In this document: one piece after another, positions 9,895-18,100 of the stretch
Position numbering within the stretch: position 1 is the first letter of the stretch
Layout: each line of letters starts with the position of its first letter
Origin: Microbacterium sp. 4R-513
GTDB lineage: Bacteria > Actinomycetota > Actinomycetes > Actinomycetales > Microbacteriaceae
Reading direction: 5' to 3'
Assembly (NCBI RefSeq): GCF_011046485.1
Contig: NZ_CP049256.1
Coordinates: 3,038,001-3,102,000, forward strand
DNA: 64,000 nucleotides
Notes under the pieces: generated by a model
The model's input: only the letters and a program-made list of their open reading frames with translations
Told to the model about the DNA's origin: nothing
The model's database searches: none
Made by a program: the position numbers and the translations under genes

Positions 9895-10212
9895 TCAGCG
9901 CCTGCTGTGGCGGATGCCGAACAGGAAGTAGGCGGCAGGACCGATCCAGTTGATGAAGAGCGCCGGCACCCACGCGAGCTTGGGTCCACGCACGTCGTCG
10001 GCATCGCGCTGGGCGAGGTCCCAGGCGGCGAGGAAGGCGAAGGCGAACTGCACGAGCCCGAGGATCACGCCGCCGACGCGGAGTGGGATGGCCGCAACCT
10101 TCACGGACGTGAGGGCGCCGGCGCCCTGCGCCAAGCGGGTGCCGGGCTCGGTGCGGGTTCCCGGCTCGGGGCGGGGCGAAGGAGTGGCGAGGTTCTTCGT
10201 GTAAGAGGTCAT
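9895..10212 (-). CDS. Small membrane protein with PLDc_N-like domain
   Basis: 105 residues from ATG at 10212 (an upstream in-frame ATG at 10239 exists but lacks support). The N-terminal 35 residues are Pro/Gly/Thr-rich; then two transmembrane segments around the pattern AWDLAQRD...KLAWVPALFINWIGPAAYFLFG, ending RHSRR. This resembles the phospholipase D N-terminal (PLDc_N) membrane module found alone in many actinobacterial proteins. No catalytic domain follows. Function unknown. Confidence 0.75.
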   Translation of the reverse strand: MTSYTKNLATPSPRPEPGTRTEPGTRLAQGAGALTSVKVAAIPLRVGGVILGLVQFAFAFLAAWDLAQRDADDVRGPKLAWVPALFINWIGPAAYFLFGIRHSRR

Positions 10213-10344
10213 GGCTGGTCCTTCCGCGGTTGTCCCCATCGTGTCACTCCTCCGGCGGGAGTGTCATGGGTTGCGCCACAGCGGATCGGTGTGCGCTGTG
10301 GATAACTTCGGGATGCCGCGGGCGGCGCTTGCGAGGATGCTTCG

Positions 10345-11496
10345 GTGCCTCTCCCCGTCGCGACCGCTCCCGCCGCGGTCGTGGCCGAGCGGGTGCGCGA
10401 GCGGCTCCGGGCCGAGCGCGCCGACCCCGCGCGGGACCCGGAATTCGCGGCGCAGGTGGTGCGCGCCGAAGTGCGGCGGCACAACGACTTCGCCCTCGCC
10501 CGAGGCCTCGCACCTGTCGACGACGAAGCCGCCTGCGTGCGCGAGGTGCTCGCGACGGTCGCGGGCTACGGCCCGCTGCAGGCCTACCTCGACGACCCGA
10601 CGGTCGAAGAGGTCTGGCTCAACGCGCCGGATCGGATCTTCATCGCACGCGGCGGCGTCTCCGAACGCGTGCCGCTCGCACTGACCGACACGCAGGTACG
10701 CGACCTCGTCGAGCGGATGCTGCACGCCACCGGCCGCCGCGTCGACCTCAGTCAGCCGTTCGTCGACGCATCGCTTCCCGACGGCAGCCGCCTCCACGTC
10801 GTCATCCCCGACATCACCCGACGGCACTGGGCCGTCAACATCCGCAAGTTCCTTCCCGCCTACCGCGACCTGGACAACCTCGTCCGGGCCGGGTCGATCG
10901 CGCCGGAGGGTGCCGATCTCCTCCGTCGCGCGATGGGGGAGGGCCGCAGCATCCTGGTGTCCGGCGCGACGCATGCGGGGAAGACGACCCTGCTGGCCGC
11001 GCTCATCGCCGCCGCGCCGCGCGACCACCGCATCGTGACGGTGGAGGAGACGTTCGAACTGGCGGTCGACGCGCCCGACCTCGTCGCCCTGCAAGGCCGC
11101 CAGCCGAGCCTCGAAGGAACGGGCGAGGTGACGCTCCGTCGCCTCGTGAAGGAAGCGCTCCGCATGCGCCCCGACCGCCTCGTGGTGGGCGAGGTCCGTG
11201 ATGCCGAGGCGCTCGACCTGCTGCTCGCGCTCAACACCGGCGTGCCAGGCGCCGCGACGATCCATGCCAACTCCGCGCGCGAAGCGCTCGGCAAGCTCGC
11301 CGCGCTGCCGCTCCTGGCGGGGCGCAACATCGACGCGGGCTTCGTGCAGCCGGCGGTCGCTGCATCCGTCCATCTCGTGGCCCACTGTCAGCGCGACGCC
11401 TCGGGCCGCCGGCGCGTCGTCGAGATCGTCGAGCCGACGACCATCGGACCGTCGGGCATCGAGGCGCGCACCCTCTACCGCGGAGCGCCGGCGTGA
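10345..11496 (+). CDS. tadA: Tad pilus / type II secretion ATPase TadA (CpaF)
   Basis: Cytoplasmic hexameric ATPase that powers Flp/Tad pilus assembly. 383 residues; GTG start at 10345. The nucleotide-binding loop is GATHAGKTT (residues 207-215, Lys213), a variant of the usual GxTGSGKTT with His-Ala in place of Gly-Ser. The Asp-box VTVEETFEL, the GEVRDAEALDLL Walker B and ATIHANSA His-box follow. It overlaps tadB by 4 bases and opens the seven-gene tad operon. Confidence 0.92.
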   Translation: MPLPVATAPAAVVAERVRERLRAERADPARDPEFAAQVVRAEVRRHNDFALARGLAPVDDEAACVREVLATVAGYGPLQAYLDDPTVEEVWLNAPDRIFIARGGVSERVPLALTDTQVRDLVERMLHATGRRVDLSQPFVDASLPDGSRLHVVIPDITRRHWAVNIRKFLPAYRDLDNLVRAGSIAPEGADLLRRAMGEGRSILVSGATHAGKTTLLAALIAAAPRDHRIVTVEETFELAVDAPDLVALQGRQPSLEGTGEVTLRRLVKEALRMRPDRLVVGEVRDAEALDLLLALNTGVPGAATIHANSAREALGKLAALPLLAGRNIDAGFVQPAVAASVHLVAHCQRDASGRRRVVEIVEPTTIGPSGIEARTLYRGAPA

Positions 11497-12350
11497 CCGT
11501 CGTGTGGGGCGCGGTGCTCGCGGCCGGCATCCTGCTCGCGATCTCGCCGTGGGTCTGGCCCGCGCGTCACGGCGGACGCCCGTCGCGGGCGACCGGCGCG
11601 CTCGCGCGGCTGCTCGAGGAGGCGGGCCTCGCACACGTCGCCCCCGGCATCGTCGTCGGGGCGTCGGCCGGCGTGGCAGTGCTCGCGGCCGCAGTCGCGT
11701 GGCTCGTGGTGCCGGTTGCGGCCATCGTCGCCGTCGCGGCGAGCGCGGGAGCCCTCGCGCCGTTCGTATGGCTGCGCGCGCGCAGGGCTCGGCTCGTCCG
11801 CAGCCGGCGCGCGCTGTGGCCGGATGTCTGCGACCTGCTGATCGCATCCGTCCGGGCCGGGATGTCGCTGCCGGACTCGGTCGCCGCGCTGGCCGACTCG
11901 GCGCCGTCGCCGCTGCGGCCCGCCTTCGCGTCGTTCAGCCGCGACCTCGCCGCATCGGGCCACTTCGACTCGAGCATCCGGCGACTCAAGACCACCCTCG
12001 GCGATCCCGTGGCCGACCGCATCGTCGAGACTCTCCGGATGGCCCGCCAGGTCGGGGGTACTGAGCTGACGCCGGTCCTCCGCGCGCTCGCGGCGTCGGT
12101 CCGCGCGGATGCGACGCTCCGCGCAGAGGTCGAGGCGCGGCAGTCGTGGATCCGCGGAGCCGCCGTCCTCGGCGTCGCAGCGCCCTGGGTCATCCTCGCG
12201 ATGCTCGCCATGCGGCCGGAAGGCGCCGAGGCGTACGCGAGCCCCGAGGGCATCGCGCTCGTCGTCGCCGGTGCGGCCGTGTCGTTCGTGGCTTACCGCA
12301 TCATGCTCCGGCTGGGCCGGCTTCCCGAGCCGCGGCGGTGGTTCGGATGA
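11493..12350 (+). CDS. tadB: Tad pilus inner-membrane protein TadB
   Basis: Polytopic inner-membrane platform protein of the Tad apparatus (GspF/T2SSF family). 285 residues from GTG at 11493. Hydrophobic segments near the N-terminus (about 5-20 and 52-85) precede the T2SSF cytoplasmic helical domain (about 110-220, RRALWPDVCDLLIASVRAG..LPDSVAAL), followed by two C-terminal TM helices. Overlaps both tadA and tadC by 4 bases, so stoichiometric translation is likely. Confidence 0.88.
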   Translation: MTVVWGAVLAAGILLAISPWVWPARHGGRPSRATGALARLLEEAGLAHVAPGIVVGASAGVAVLAAAVAWLVVPVAAIVAVAASAGALAPFVWLRARRARLVRSRRALWPDVCDLLIASVRAGMSLPDSVAALADSAPSPLRPAFASFSRDLAASGHFDSSIRRLKTTLGDPVADRIVETLRMARQVGGTELTPVLRALAASVRADATLRAEVEARQSWIRGAAVLGVAAPWVILAMLAMRPEGAEAYASPEGIALVVAGAAVSFVAYRIMLRLGRLPEPRRWFG

Positions 12351-13276
12351 CTCTGTTCACGACCGACGCGGCCCTGGCGGTCGTGCTCGGCGCCGCTTTC
12401 GGGCTCGGCGTGTGCTTCATCCTCTCGCTCGCACCGCGCTGGGGCGCTCCGACGCTCGCGCGGCGGATCGCTCCGTACATCCGGGACGTGACCGACCCGC
12501 GAGGACTCACGCCGGCGTCCGGCATCCCGGTCACCGACCTGCGCGGCCTGTCCCGGGCCGGCATCGATCGCGCCGCGCGGGCGATGGGCGGCTCCGAGTC
12601 CGTCGAGCGCCGCTTGCGTCAGACGGGAAGGACGACGGATGCCGCCTCCTTCCGCGCTCGTCAGCTCGCGTGGGCGGTCTTCGGCGTCGCGGTCGGCGGC
12701 GGGGTGGTCGTCGTGCTGGTGCTCCTCGGACGCGGCTCGGGTGGGCTCGCGATTCTGCCGCCGGTCGCCGCGTTCGCGGCGGCGAGCCTGTACGACTTCG
12801 CGCTCACGCGCGCCGCCGCCGCCCGGGTCGGACGCATCGAGGAGGAGCTTCCGACAGTGCTCGAGTTCCTCGCGCTCTGCCTGTCGGCGGGCGAGAACAT
12901 CCTCGACTCCGTGCGTCGCGTATCCGAGGTCGGCGCGGGCGAACTGACCGGCGAATTGCGAGGGGTGGTCGTCGCCGTCGGCACGGGGTCGTCGCTGTCC
13001 GAGTCGCTCGCACGGCTCTCGGCCCGGCTGGAGATCCCGGCACTGGCCCGCGCAGTGGATCAGCTCGTCGCTGCGCTCGACCGCGGTGCGCCGCTCGTCC
13101 ACGTGCTGCACTCGCAGGCGCTCGACGCCCGCGAGGACGCCAAGCGGCGCCTCATCGAGCGTGCGGGTCGCAAGGAGATCTTCATGCTCGTTCCGCTCGT
13201 CTTCCTCATCCTCCCGTTGAGCGTGCTCTTCGCCGTCTTCCCCGGGATCTTCATGCTTCGACTCGGAATCGGCTGA
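12347..13276 (+). CDS. tadC: Tad pilus inner-membrane protein TadC
   Basis: Second GspF-like platform protein, predicted to pair with TadB. 309 residues from ATG at 12347. N-terminal TM, a pair of TM helices at about 105-150, then the T2SSF cytoplasmic domain (RIEEELPTVLEFLALCLSAG, ILDSVRRVSEV), and a C-terminal TM (IFMLVPLVFLILPLSVLF). The order tadA-tadB-tadC is standard. Confidence 0.88.
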   Translation: MTLFTTDAALAVVLGAAFGLGVCFILSLAPRWGAPTLARRIAPYIRDVTDPRGLTPASGIPVTDLRGLSRAGIDRAARAMGGSESVERRLRQTGRTTDAASFRARQLAWAVFGVAVGGGVVVVLVLLGRGSGGLAILPPVAAFAAASLYDFALTRAAAARVGRIEEELPTVLEFLALCLSAGENILDSVRRVSEVGAGELTGELRGVVVAVGTGSSLSESLARLSARLEIPALARAVDQLVAALDRGAPLVHVLHSQALDAREDAKRRLIERAGRKEIFMLVPLVFLILPLSVLFAVFPGIFMLRLGIG

Positions 13277-13297
13277 CCCAGCCGGAAGGAGAAACCC

Positions 13298-13489
13298 ATG
13301 TTCCGCTCCCTCGCCCATCGCCTCCGCGCGCGGCTCGCCGTCACGATCGACGACGAGCGCGGCGACGTCCCCGGGTGGGTGCTCATCACGCTCATGACCG
13401 CGGGACTGGTCGTCGTGATCTGGGCGCTCGCCGGCCCGGCTCTCGCCGACCTGTTCCAGCAGGCGATCGAGCGCGTCTCGGGCTTCTGA
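13298..13489 (+). CDS. Small Flp pilin-like protein
   Basis: 63 residues, preceded by a good ribosome-binding site (AAGGAG, 13286-13291). A basic N-terminal leader ends in DDERG, followed by DVPGWVLITLMTAGLVVVIW and a second hydrophobic stretch; this is the architecture of a type IV-like prepilin. If cleavage is after Gly of ERG, position +5 is Trp rather than the usual Glu. It lies between tadC and the TadE-like genes, so it is the likely major pilin or a pilin-like subunit. Confidence 0.7.
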   Translation: MFRSLAHRLRARLAVTIDDERGDVPGWVLITLMTAGLVVVIWALAGPALADLFQQAIERVSGF

Positions 13490-13493
13490 CGCC

Positions 13494-13913
13494 GTGCGCC
13501 GGGTCGTTCGCGTTCGAGAGCGGCTGGATGCCGTCCTCGACGACGAGACCGGCGCCAGCCCCGTCGAGTTCGTGCTGGTCGGCACCCTCCTGACCGTTCT
13601 CACTCTGGGCGTGCTGCAGCTCGGACTTGCGATCTACGTCCGCAACGTCGTCCACGACGCCGCCGTCGAAGGCGCGTACCACGCCGCCCTCGCCGACGTC
13701 TCGCCGGCGGAGGGCGCGCGTCGAACGGCCGAGATCGTCAGTCGCACGGTCGGCGATGAGTACGCCTCCGAGGTCGAGGTCGATGAGACGGCGGTGCTGG
13801 GGCATCCATCGGTCCGGATCACCGTGCGCTGCCCGTTCCCGCTCGTCGGACTGCTCGGAGCGCCGCGGATGCTGGAGGTGAGCGCCGATGCACCGCTCGA
13901 GTCCTTCGAGTGA
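13494..13913 (+). CDS. TadE-like minor pilin
   Basis: 139 residues from GTG at 13494. A charged leader ending DDETG is followed by ASPVEFVLVGTLLTVLTLGVLQLGLAIYV, the prepilin-type TM of the TadE family, with Glu at +5 after the presumed Gly/Ala cleavage site. The rest is a soluble, presumably external, domain. It overlaps the next gene by 26 bases. Expected to be cleaved by a prepilin peptidase, which is not encoded in this window. Confidence 0.82.
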   Translation: MRRVVRVRERLDAVLDDETGASPVEFVLVGTLLTVLTLGVLQLGLAIYVRNVVHDAAVEGAYHAALADVSPAEGARRTAEIVSRTVGDEYASEVEVDETAVLGHPSVRITVRCPFPLVGLLGAPRMLEVSADAPLESFE

Positions 13914-14361
13914 GCCGCCGGCGGTCGACGATCCGGAGCGCGGATCGGCTCCGCTCGAGTTCATCCTCGTCGGCCTCCTGATGCTGGTGCCGCTCGTGTA
14001 TCTCGTCGTGGCTCTGGGCCTGATCCAGGGGCAGGCGCTCGGCGCCGAGGCAGGGGCGCGGCACGTGGCGCGCGCGATCTCCACCGCGGACGGCGCGGAC
14101 GAGGCGCGAGGAAGGGCCGACCGGATCCTCGCGGCGGTCATCGAGGAGTACGCGATGGACGAGGCATCCGTCGACCTCTCTCTCACGTGTGTGCCCGCGG
14201 GAGCCCCCTGCCCCGAACCCGGCGCCACGCTCATCGTGACGCTGCGCACCCGCGTGGCGCTGCCGCTCATCCCACCTGTCCTCGGGCTCGACGACCTCGC
14301 CAGCATCCCCGTCGAAGCCACCGCGGCGCAGAAGGTCTCACGCTTCTGGGGGTCCGAGTGA
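13888..14361 (+). CDS. TadE/TadF-like pilus protein
   Basis: 157 residues from ATG at 13888. The leader ends DPERG and is followed by SAPLEFILVGLLMLVPLVYLVVALGL with Glu at +5, then a region AGARHVARAIST common to TadE/F proteins, and a C-terminal domain with two Cys (CVPAGAPC). Likely a second minor pseudopilin of the Tad system. Overlaps the neighbours on both sides. Confidence 0.78.
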   Translation: MHRSSPSSEPPAVDDPERGSAPLEFILVGLLMLVPLVYLVVALGLIQGQALGAEAGARHVARAISTADGADEARGRADRILAAVIEEYAMDEASVDLSLTCVPAGAPCPEPGATLIVTLRTRVALPLIPPVLGLDDLASIPVEATAAQKVSRFWGSE

Positions 14362-14801
14362 CTCGGCGGTGGGCGAGGGCGGTTCGGCGTGCGGACGCCG
14401 CGGACGACGAGGGCAGCGTCCTGCTGCTGACGCTCGGCTACGCGATCCTCGCTCTCGTCGCCGTGCTGATCTGCGTCGATGCGACGAGCCTGTATCTGGC
14501 GCAGAAGCGCCTTGACGCACTCGCGGATGCCGCCGCCCTCGCCGGCGCGGACGGCTTCACGCTGTCGGTGGTGGGCGGGGAGCCGCGAGCCGAGCTCACC
14601 TCCGATCAGGTGCGCGCGCAGGCGCTGGAGCTCGTCGGCGACGTGGGCGCTGGTGCGGCTCTGCTCTCGGCCTCGACGCCCGACGGCGTCTCGGCGCGCG
14701 TCACGGTCGCGGGGACGTGGCATCCACCCGTCCTCACCGTCTTCGTCCCGGACGGCGTCGCGCTGCAGGCGACCGCGACCAGCCGCACCGCACTGCGCTG
14801 A
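14358..14801 (+). CDS. TadG-like (Rv3654c-type) pilus-associated protein
   Basis: 147 residues from GTG at 14358. The segment DDEGSVLLLTLGYAILALVAVLICVDATSLYLAQKRLDALADAAALAGADG is the conserved N-terminus of the Flp-pilus TadG-like family: one TM followed by a helix that packs as the pilin coat; no Glu at +5. It is the last gene of the tad operon. Confidence 0.8.
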   Translation: MTRRWARAVRRADAADDEGSVLLLTLGYAILALVAVLICVDATSLYLAQKRLDALADAAALAGADGFTLSVVGGEPRAELTSDQVRAQALELVGDVGAGAALLSASTPDGVSARVTVAGTWHPPVLTVFVPDGVALQATATSRTALR

Positions 14802-14845
14802 CCAGCCCACCCACGTAGGGAGGTCAGCGAGGCGAATATGGGGAA

Positions 14846-14867
14846 CCGCCCCCGATGTGAGGGGCGG
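14846..14867. promoter_or_regulatory. Inverted repeat CCGCCCC-N8-GGGGCGG
   Basis: Perfect 7-bp inverted repeat with an 8-base centre, in the intergenic region between the tad operon and the DUF4242 gene. Possible protein-binding operator for the downstream genes, or the end of the tad transcript; there is no T tract, so it is a poor terminator candidate. The G/C-rich arms could arise by chance. Confidence 0.35.
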
Positions 14868-14882
14868 GGGTCGGAAACGACC

Positions 14883-14928
14883 ATGGATCCACTCCGGTGA
14901 ACACCGGTCCTTCCCAGAACGGATCCAT
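14883..14928 (+). promoter_or_regulatory. Nested hairpin over the DUF4242 ribosome-binding site
   Basis: Outer arms ATGGATCC (14883-14890) and GGATCCAT (14921-14928) form a perfect 8-bp stem, ending one base before the ATG at 14930. Inside lies CCGGTGAACACCGG (14894-14907), itself a hairpin. The only Shine-Dalgarno-like bases (ACGGA) before the start fall in the outer 3' arm. The structure could control translation or, as DNA, be a palindromic operator. Prediction from sequence only. Confidence 0.45.
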
Positions 14929-14929
14929 C

Positions 14930-15211
14930 ATGAAGACCTTCCTCATCGAACGCGAAGTCCCGGGCGCCTCGAAGCTCAGCCACGCAGAGCTCGCGGAGAT
15001 CGCCAAGACGTCGAACGCAGCGGTCGACTCGCTCGGCATCCCGTATACGTGGGTCACCACCTACGTCGCGGGCGACAAGCTCTACTGCCTGCACCAGACC
15101 GACAGCCCCGAGAGCGTGCGCGAGCACGCGCGGCGCGGCGGCTTCCCCGCCAACCTCGTCAGCGAGGTCGTCGCCGAGTTCGGGCCTCAGACGGCGCAGG
15201 AGGCGGCATGA
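14930..15211 (+). CDS. DUF4242 (SCO4226-like) small protein
   Basis: 93 residues starting MKTFLIEREVPGASKLS at 14930; an upstream in-frame start at 14897 would lie inside the palindromic leader and is less likely. The sequence matches the DUF4242 pattern: N-terminal FLIEREVPGA, central SYxTxDKLYC-like segment (WVTTYVAGDKLYCLHQTDS), and EHARRGGFPANLVSEV. The family is a ferredoxin-like fold; one Streptomyces member binds nickel. Overlaps the next gene by 4 bases; a LuxR regulator follows. Confidence 0.82.
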   Translation: MKTFLIEREVPGASKLSHAELAEIAKTSNAAVDSLGIPYTWVTTYVAGDKLYCLHQTDSPESVREHARRGGFPANLVSEVVAEFGPQTAQEAA

Positions 15212-15456
15212 GCACCGCGACCCTGACGACATTCGCATCACCGGGGGCGCAGGCCGAGCACTACCTGGGCGGAATCGGACGCCTCACCGACGGCCTCGGG
15301 CGGGTGCTGCGCGAGCGCCTCGAGCGCTTCCGCCGGGACCGCCGACGGCTGACCCACGAGGCGGTCTCGGTCTCGCGCGAGGCCCAGCGAGCACGCGACC
15401 TTCTGAGCGCGCGGGCCGAGCGCACGCGGCTGCTCGCCGGAAGGCCGGCCGTCTGA
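15208..15456 (+). CDS. Small Arg-rich helical protein of unknown function
   Basis: 82 residues, ATG overlapping the DUF4242 stop (ATGA). No recognised domain. It is mostly charged helix (LRERLERFRRDRRRLTHEAVSVSREAQRARDLLSARAERTRLL) with heptad-like spacing, so coiled-coil or nucleic-acid binding is possible. Position between DUF4242 and the LAL regulator suggests a common transcript. Confidence 0.6.
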   Translation: MSTATLTTFASPGAQAEHYLGGIGRLTDGLGRVLRERLERFRRDRRRLTHEAVSVSREAQRARDLLSARAERTRLLAGRPAV

Positions 15457-15514
15457 CGTGCGGACTCGCTCCGCGACCCGCGCCGAACAGCCCCATGGCG
15501 CCTACCATGTCGCC

Positions 15515-18082
15515 ATGGGGCTGTTCGAGCGCGAGCTCGAGGCGGCGAAGCTCCGCGCCGAGCTCGAGAGCCTGGGAGAGGGTGGTCGCACCGTCACCGT
15601 GACCGGCGACGCCGGGTCCGGGAAGACGGCGCTGGTCGCCGCCGTCCTCGGGAGCGAGCAGACCGGACTGTCCGCCGACTCTCTGCCCGCGATCGGGCCG
15701 CGCGTCCTGCGAGGGCTCTGCGACCCGCTCGGAACGCCGCGCCCCCTCGGTCCCATCCGCGATGTGCTCGGGTCGGTGGGCGGGGACGTCGAGACCCGGC
15801 TGGTCGACCTTCTCGGCCAGGAGCCGACCGTCCTCGTCGTCGAGGATGCCCAGTGGATCGATGCGGCCTCGGTGGAGGTGCTGCGGTTCCTGGTGCGCCG
15901 CATCGAGAGGCTTCCCGTCCTGCTCGTTGTCACCTACCGCGACGGCGACGTCGGGCTCGGCCACGCACTCCTCCCGCTCCTCGGCGAGATCGCGCGCAGC
16001 GAGCACGCGACCCACCTCGCACTCGCCCCGCTGTCGGTTCAGGCGGTCCGCGGGATCGTCGGCGATGCGGGACTCGACGCGCAGCGCGTGCACGAGCTGA
16101 CCGGCGGCAATCCCTTCTTCGTCACGGAGATCGCGCGGCATCCGGGCGAGCGACTGCCGCCGACCGTTCGCGACGCCGTGGTTGCGAGCACCTCCGGCCT
16201 CGCGCCTGAGGACATCCGGCTGCTCCAGCTGATCGCGGCTGCCCCCGACGCGCTCGACGATCGTCTGCTGCCCCGACTGCACATCGACGTGCCGACGCTG
16301 CGGCGCCTCGAGTCGACGGGCTTGCTCCTGCGGACCCGTCGCGGTGTCGCCTTCCGGCACGAGCTCGCGAGGCTGGCGATCGCGGACGGGACGCCGCCCG
16401 GGGTCGACCAGGAGCATCACGCGGCGATCCTCGACGCCTTCGAGTCGATGGCCTCGACCGATCACGCCGTGCTCACCCACCACGCGGTGGGTGCCGACGA
16501 CGGCGGGCGGATCGTCCGCTATGCACGGCTGGCCGCCCAGGAGGCTGCGCGCACCGGATCCCACTCGGAGTCCGTCGCCTTCCTCACCCTTGCCCTCGAC
16601 CGACTGACGGCGCCGGGCGCCGAGCGCGCGGAGCTCCTCGAACTCTTGAGCACCGAGCAGTACATGGTCAGCCGACTCGACGAGGCGCGCGAGTCGGCGC
16701 GCGCCGCGCTCCTCATCCGCGAGCGGCTGGGCGACCCGGACGGTGTCGCCGCGGCCCATGACCGCCAGGCCGTCATCGAGTACTACTCGGCGCGTCGCCG
16801 GGATGCCGAGGAGCAGGCGGACCTCGCCGCGCACGCAGGCGCGAGCCCCGCTGCCTCCGCCTCGGCCGAGGCGACGCGGGCGTACCTCGCTTATCGCCGG
16901 CAGGATTTGGACTCCGCGCGCGCCATCGCCGCGGTCGCGCGCGAGATCGCCGGGACTGCTCCGGATGAGAAGACGGATGCCGCGCGCCGCCGCCTCGCGA
17001 TCACCGAGGCGGCCGCCGACCTCGTCGAGGGGAGCACGGCGAGCCGTGTGCGGCTCCTCCTGCAGGCGTCGGCGGCGATCGACGTCTCGCTCGACGAGAT
17101 CGGCACGACCGCCTACTCGAACCTGTCCGCGCTCGACATCGAGAACCGGCGACTGCCCGAGGCCGAGGCGGTGCTCGCCGAGTCGATCCCGCTGACGATC
17201 GAGCGCGACATCCCCATCTGCCGGCAGTGGCAGACGGGGATGCGCGCGCGCCTGCACTTCCTGCGCGGTCGGTGGACGGCGTCGGGGGAGGATGCCGCGA
17301 CCGTCATCGACGATCACGGCGCGCCGCTCGCCCTCATCTGGCCGCACGTGCTCTCCGCCCTCCTCGCGCTCCGGCAGGGCGGCGATCCCGACCCGATCGA
17401 CCGTCACCTGCAGCTCGCCTGGGAGCACGCCCGTGAGCTCGGCGAGTCGCCGCTGCTCCTCGCGGTGCTCTCGGCCTACGCCGAGCGCGCCTGGCACACG
17501 GGGGAGCGGCATCCCGTGCTCGACGAAGCGGAGGCAGAGGTGAAGCGTGCCGAAGCGATCCCGGGCAACGCGTGGGCCATCGGGGAGCTGCTCGTCTGGC
17601 TCCGGCGGACCGGGATGTCGCTGACTGCGAGCCAGGTCGCCGAGCCGTATCGCCTGGAGCTCGAGGGTCGCCACGCGGATGCCTCTGACCTCTGGCTGAC
17701 ACTCGGCACGCCGTTCGACGCCGCGATCGCCGGTGTGCACGCGGCCGACCCCGAGGTGGCGATCGCGGCACTCGCCCGGCTGCAGCAGCTCGACGTCGAC
17801 GGAACGGCGGCGCGGGCGCGCGCGCTGCTCGCGGAGCGAGGCATCCGTTCCCTTCCCGTTCAGCCGCGGCGGACCACCCGTGCCAACCCCGCCGGTCTCA
17901 CCAACCGTCAGCTCGACGTGGCACGCCTCGTCGCGCAGGGGTTGACGAACGGCGAGCTGGCCGAGCGGCTCTATATCTCGCCGAAGACGGCCGACCACCA
18001 CGTCTCGGCGGTGCTGTCGAAGCTCGGGCTCTCCAGCCGCCGCGAGGTGATGCGCTCCGCGAGCGAGTTCGGGCTCGTGTGA
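15515..18082 (+). CDS. LAL-type LuxR family transcriptional regulator with AAA ATPase
   Basis: 855 residues. N-terminal P-loop ATPase with Walker A GDAGSGKTAL (residues 31-40) and Walker B VLVVEDAQWID (about 105-117); a central TPR-like alpha-helical region (about 350-780); and a C-terminal LuxR helix-turn-helix (about 795-850: LTNRQLDVARLVAQGLTNGE..ISPKTADHHVSAVLSKLGL). This is the Large ATP-binding LuxR (MalT-like) architecture. Start at 15515 (MGLFERELEAAKL) is chosen over an upstream ATG/GTG at 15458 because it begins at the conserved domain edge. Its target is unknown; the adjacent DUF4242 gene is a candidate. Confidence 0.9.
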   Translation: MGLFERELEAAKLRAELESLGEGGRTVTVTGDAGSGKTALVAAVLGSEQTGLSADSLPAIGPRVLRGLCDPLGTPRPLGPIRDVLGSVGGDVETRLVDLLGQEPTVLVVEDAQWIDAASVEVLRFLVRRIERLPVLLVVTYRDGDVGLGHALLPLLGEIARSEHATHLALAPLSVQAVRGIVGDAGLDAQRVHELTGGNPFFVTEIARHPGERLPPTVRDAVVASTSGLAPEDIRLLQLIAAAPDALDDRLLPRLHIDVPTLRRLESTGLLLRTRRGVAFRHELARLAIADGTPPGVDQEHHAAILDAFESMASTDHAVLTHHAVGADDGGRIVRYARLAAQEAARTGSHSESVAFLTLALDRLTAPGAERAELLELLSTEQYMVSRLDEARESARAALLIRERLGDPDGVAAAHDRQAVIEYYSARRRDAEEQADLAAHAGASPAASASAEATRAYLAYRRQDLDSARAIAAVAREIAGTAPDEKTDAARRRLAITEAAADLVEGSTASRVRLLLQASAAIDVSLDEIGTTAYSNLSALDIENRRLPEAEAVLAESIPLTIERDIPICRQWQTGMRARLHFLRGRWTASGEDAATVIDDHGAPLALIWPHVLSALLALRQGGDPDPIDRHLQLAWEHARELGESPLLLAVLSAYAERAWHTGERHPVLDEAEAEVKRAEAIPGNAWAIGELLVWLRRTGMSLTASQVAEPYRLELEGRHADASDLWLTLGTPFDAAIAGVHAADPEVAIAALARLQQLDVDGTAARARALLAERGIRSLPVQPRRTTRANPAGLTNRQLDVARLVAQGLTNGELAERLYISPKTADHHVSAVLSKLGLSSRREVMRSASEFGLV

Positions 18083-18100
18083 GGCAGCGTCACGCGTGAC

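Noticed and set aside
14897..14929. Earlier start for the DUF4242 protein
   Set aside because: It falls within the nested hairpin and adds 11 residues before the conserved MKTFLIEREV start.
15284..18001. 905-residue minus-strand open frame opposite the LAL regulator
   Set aside because: Arg/Gly/Asp-rich text with no domain; the plus-strand protein has clear ATPase and LuxR motifs over the same bases.
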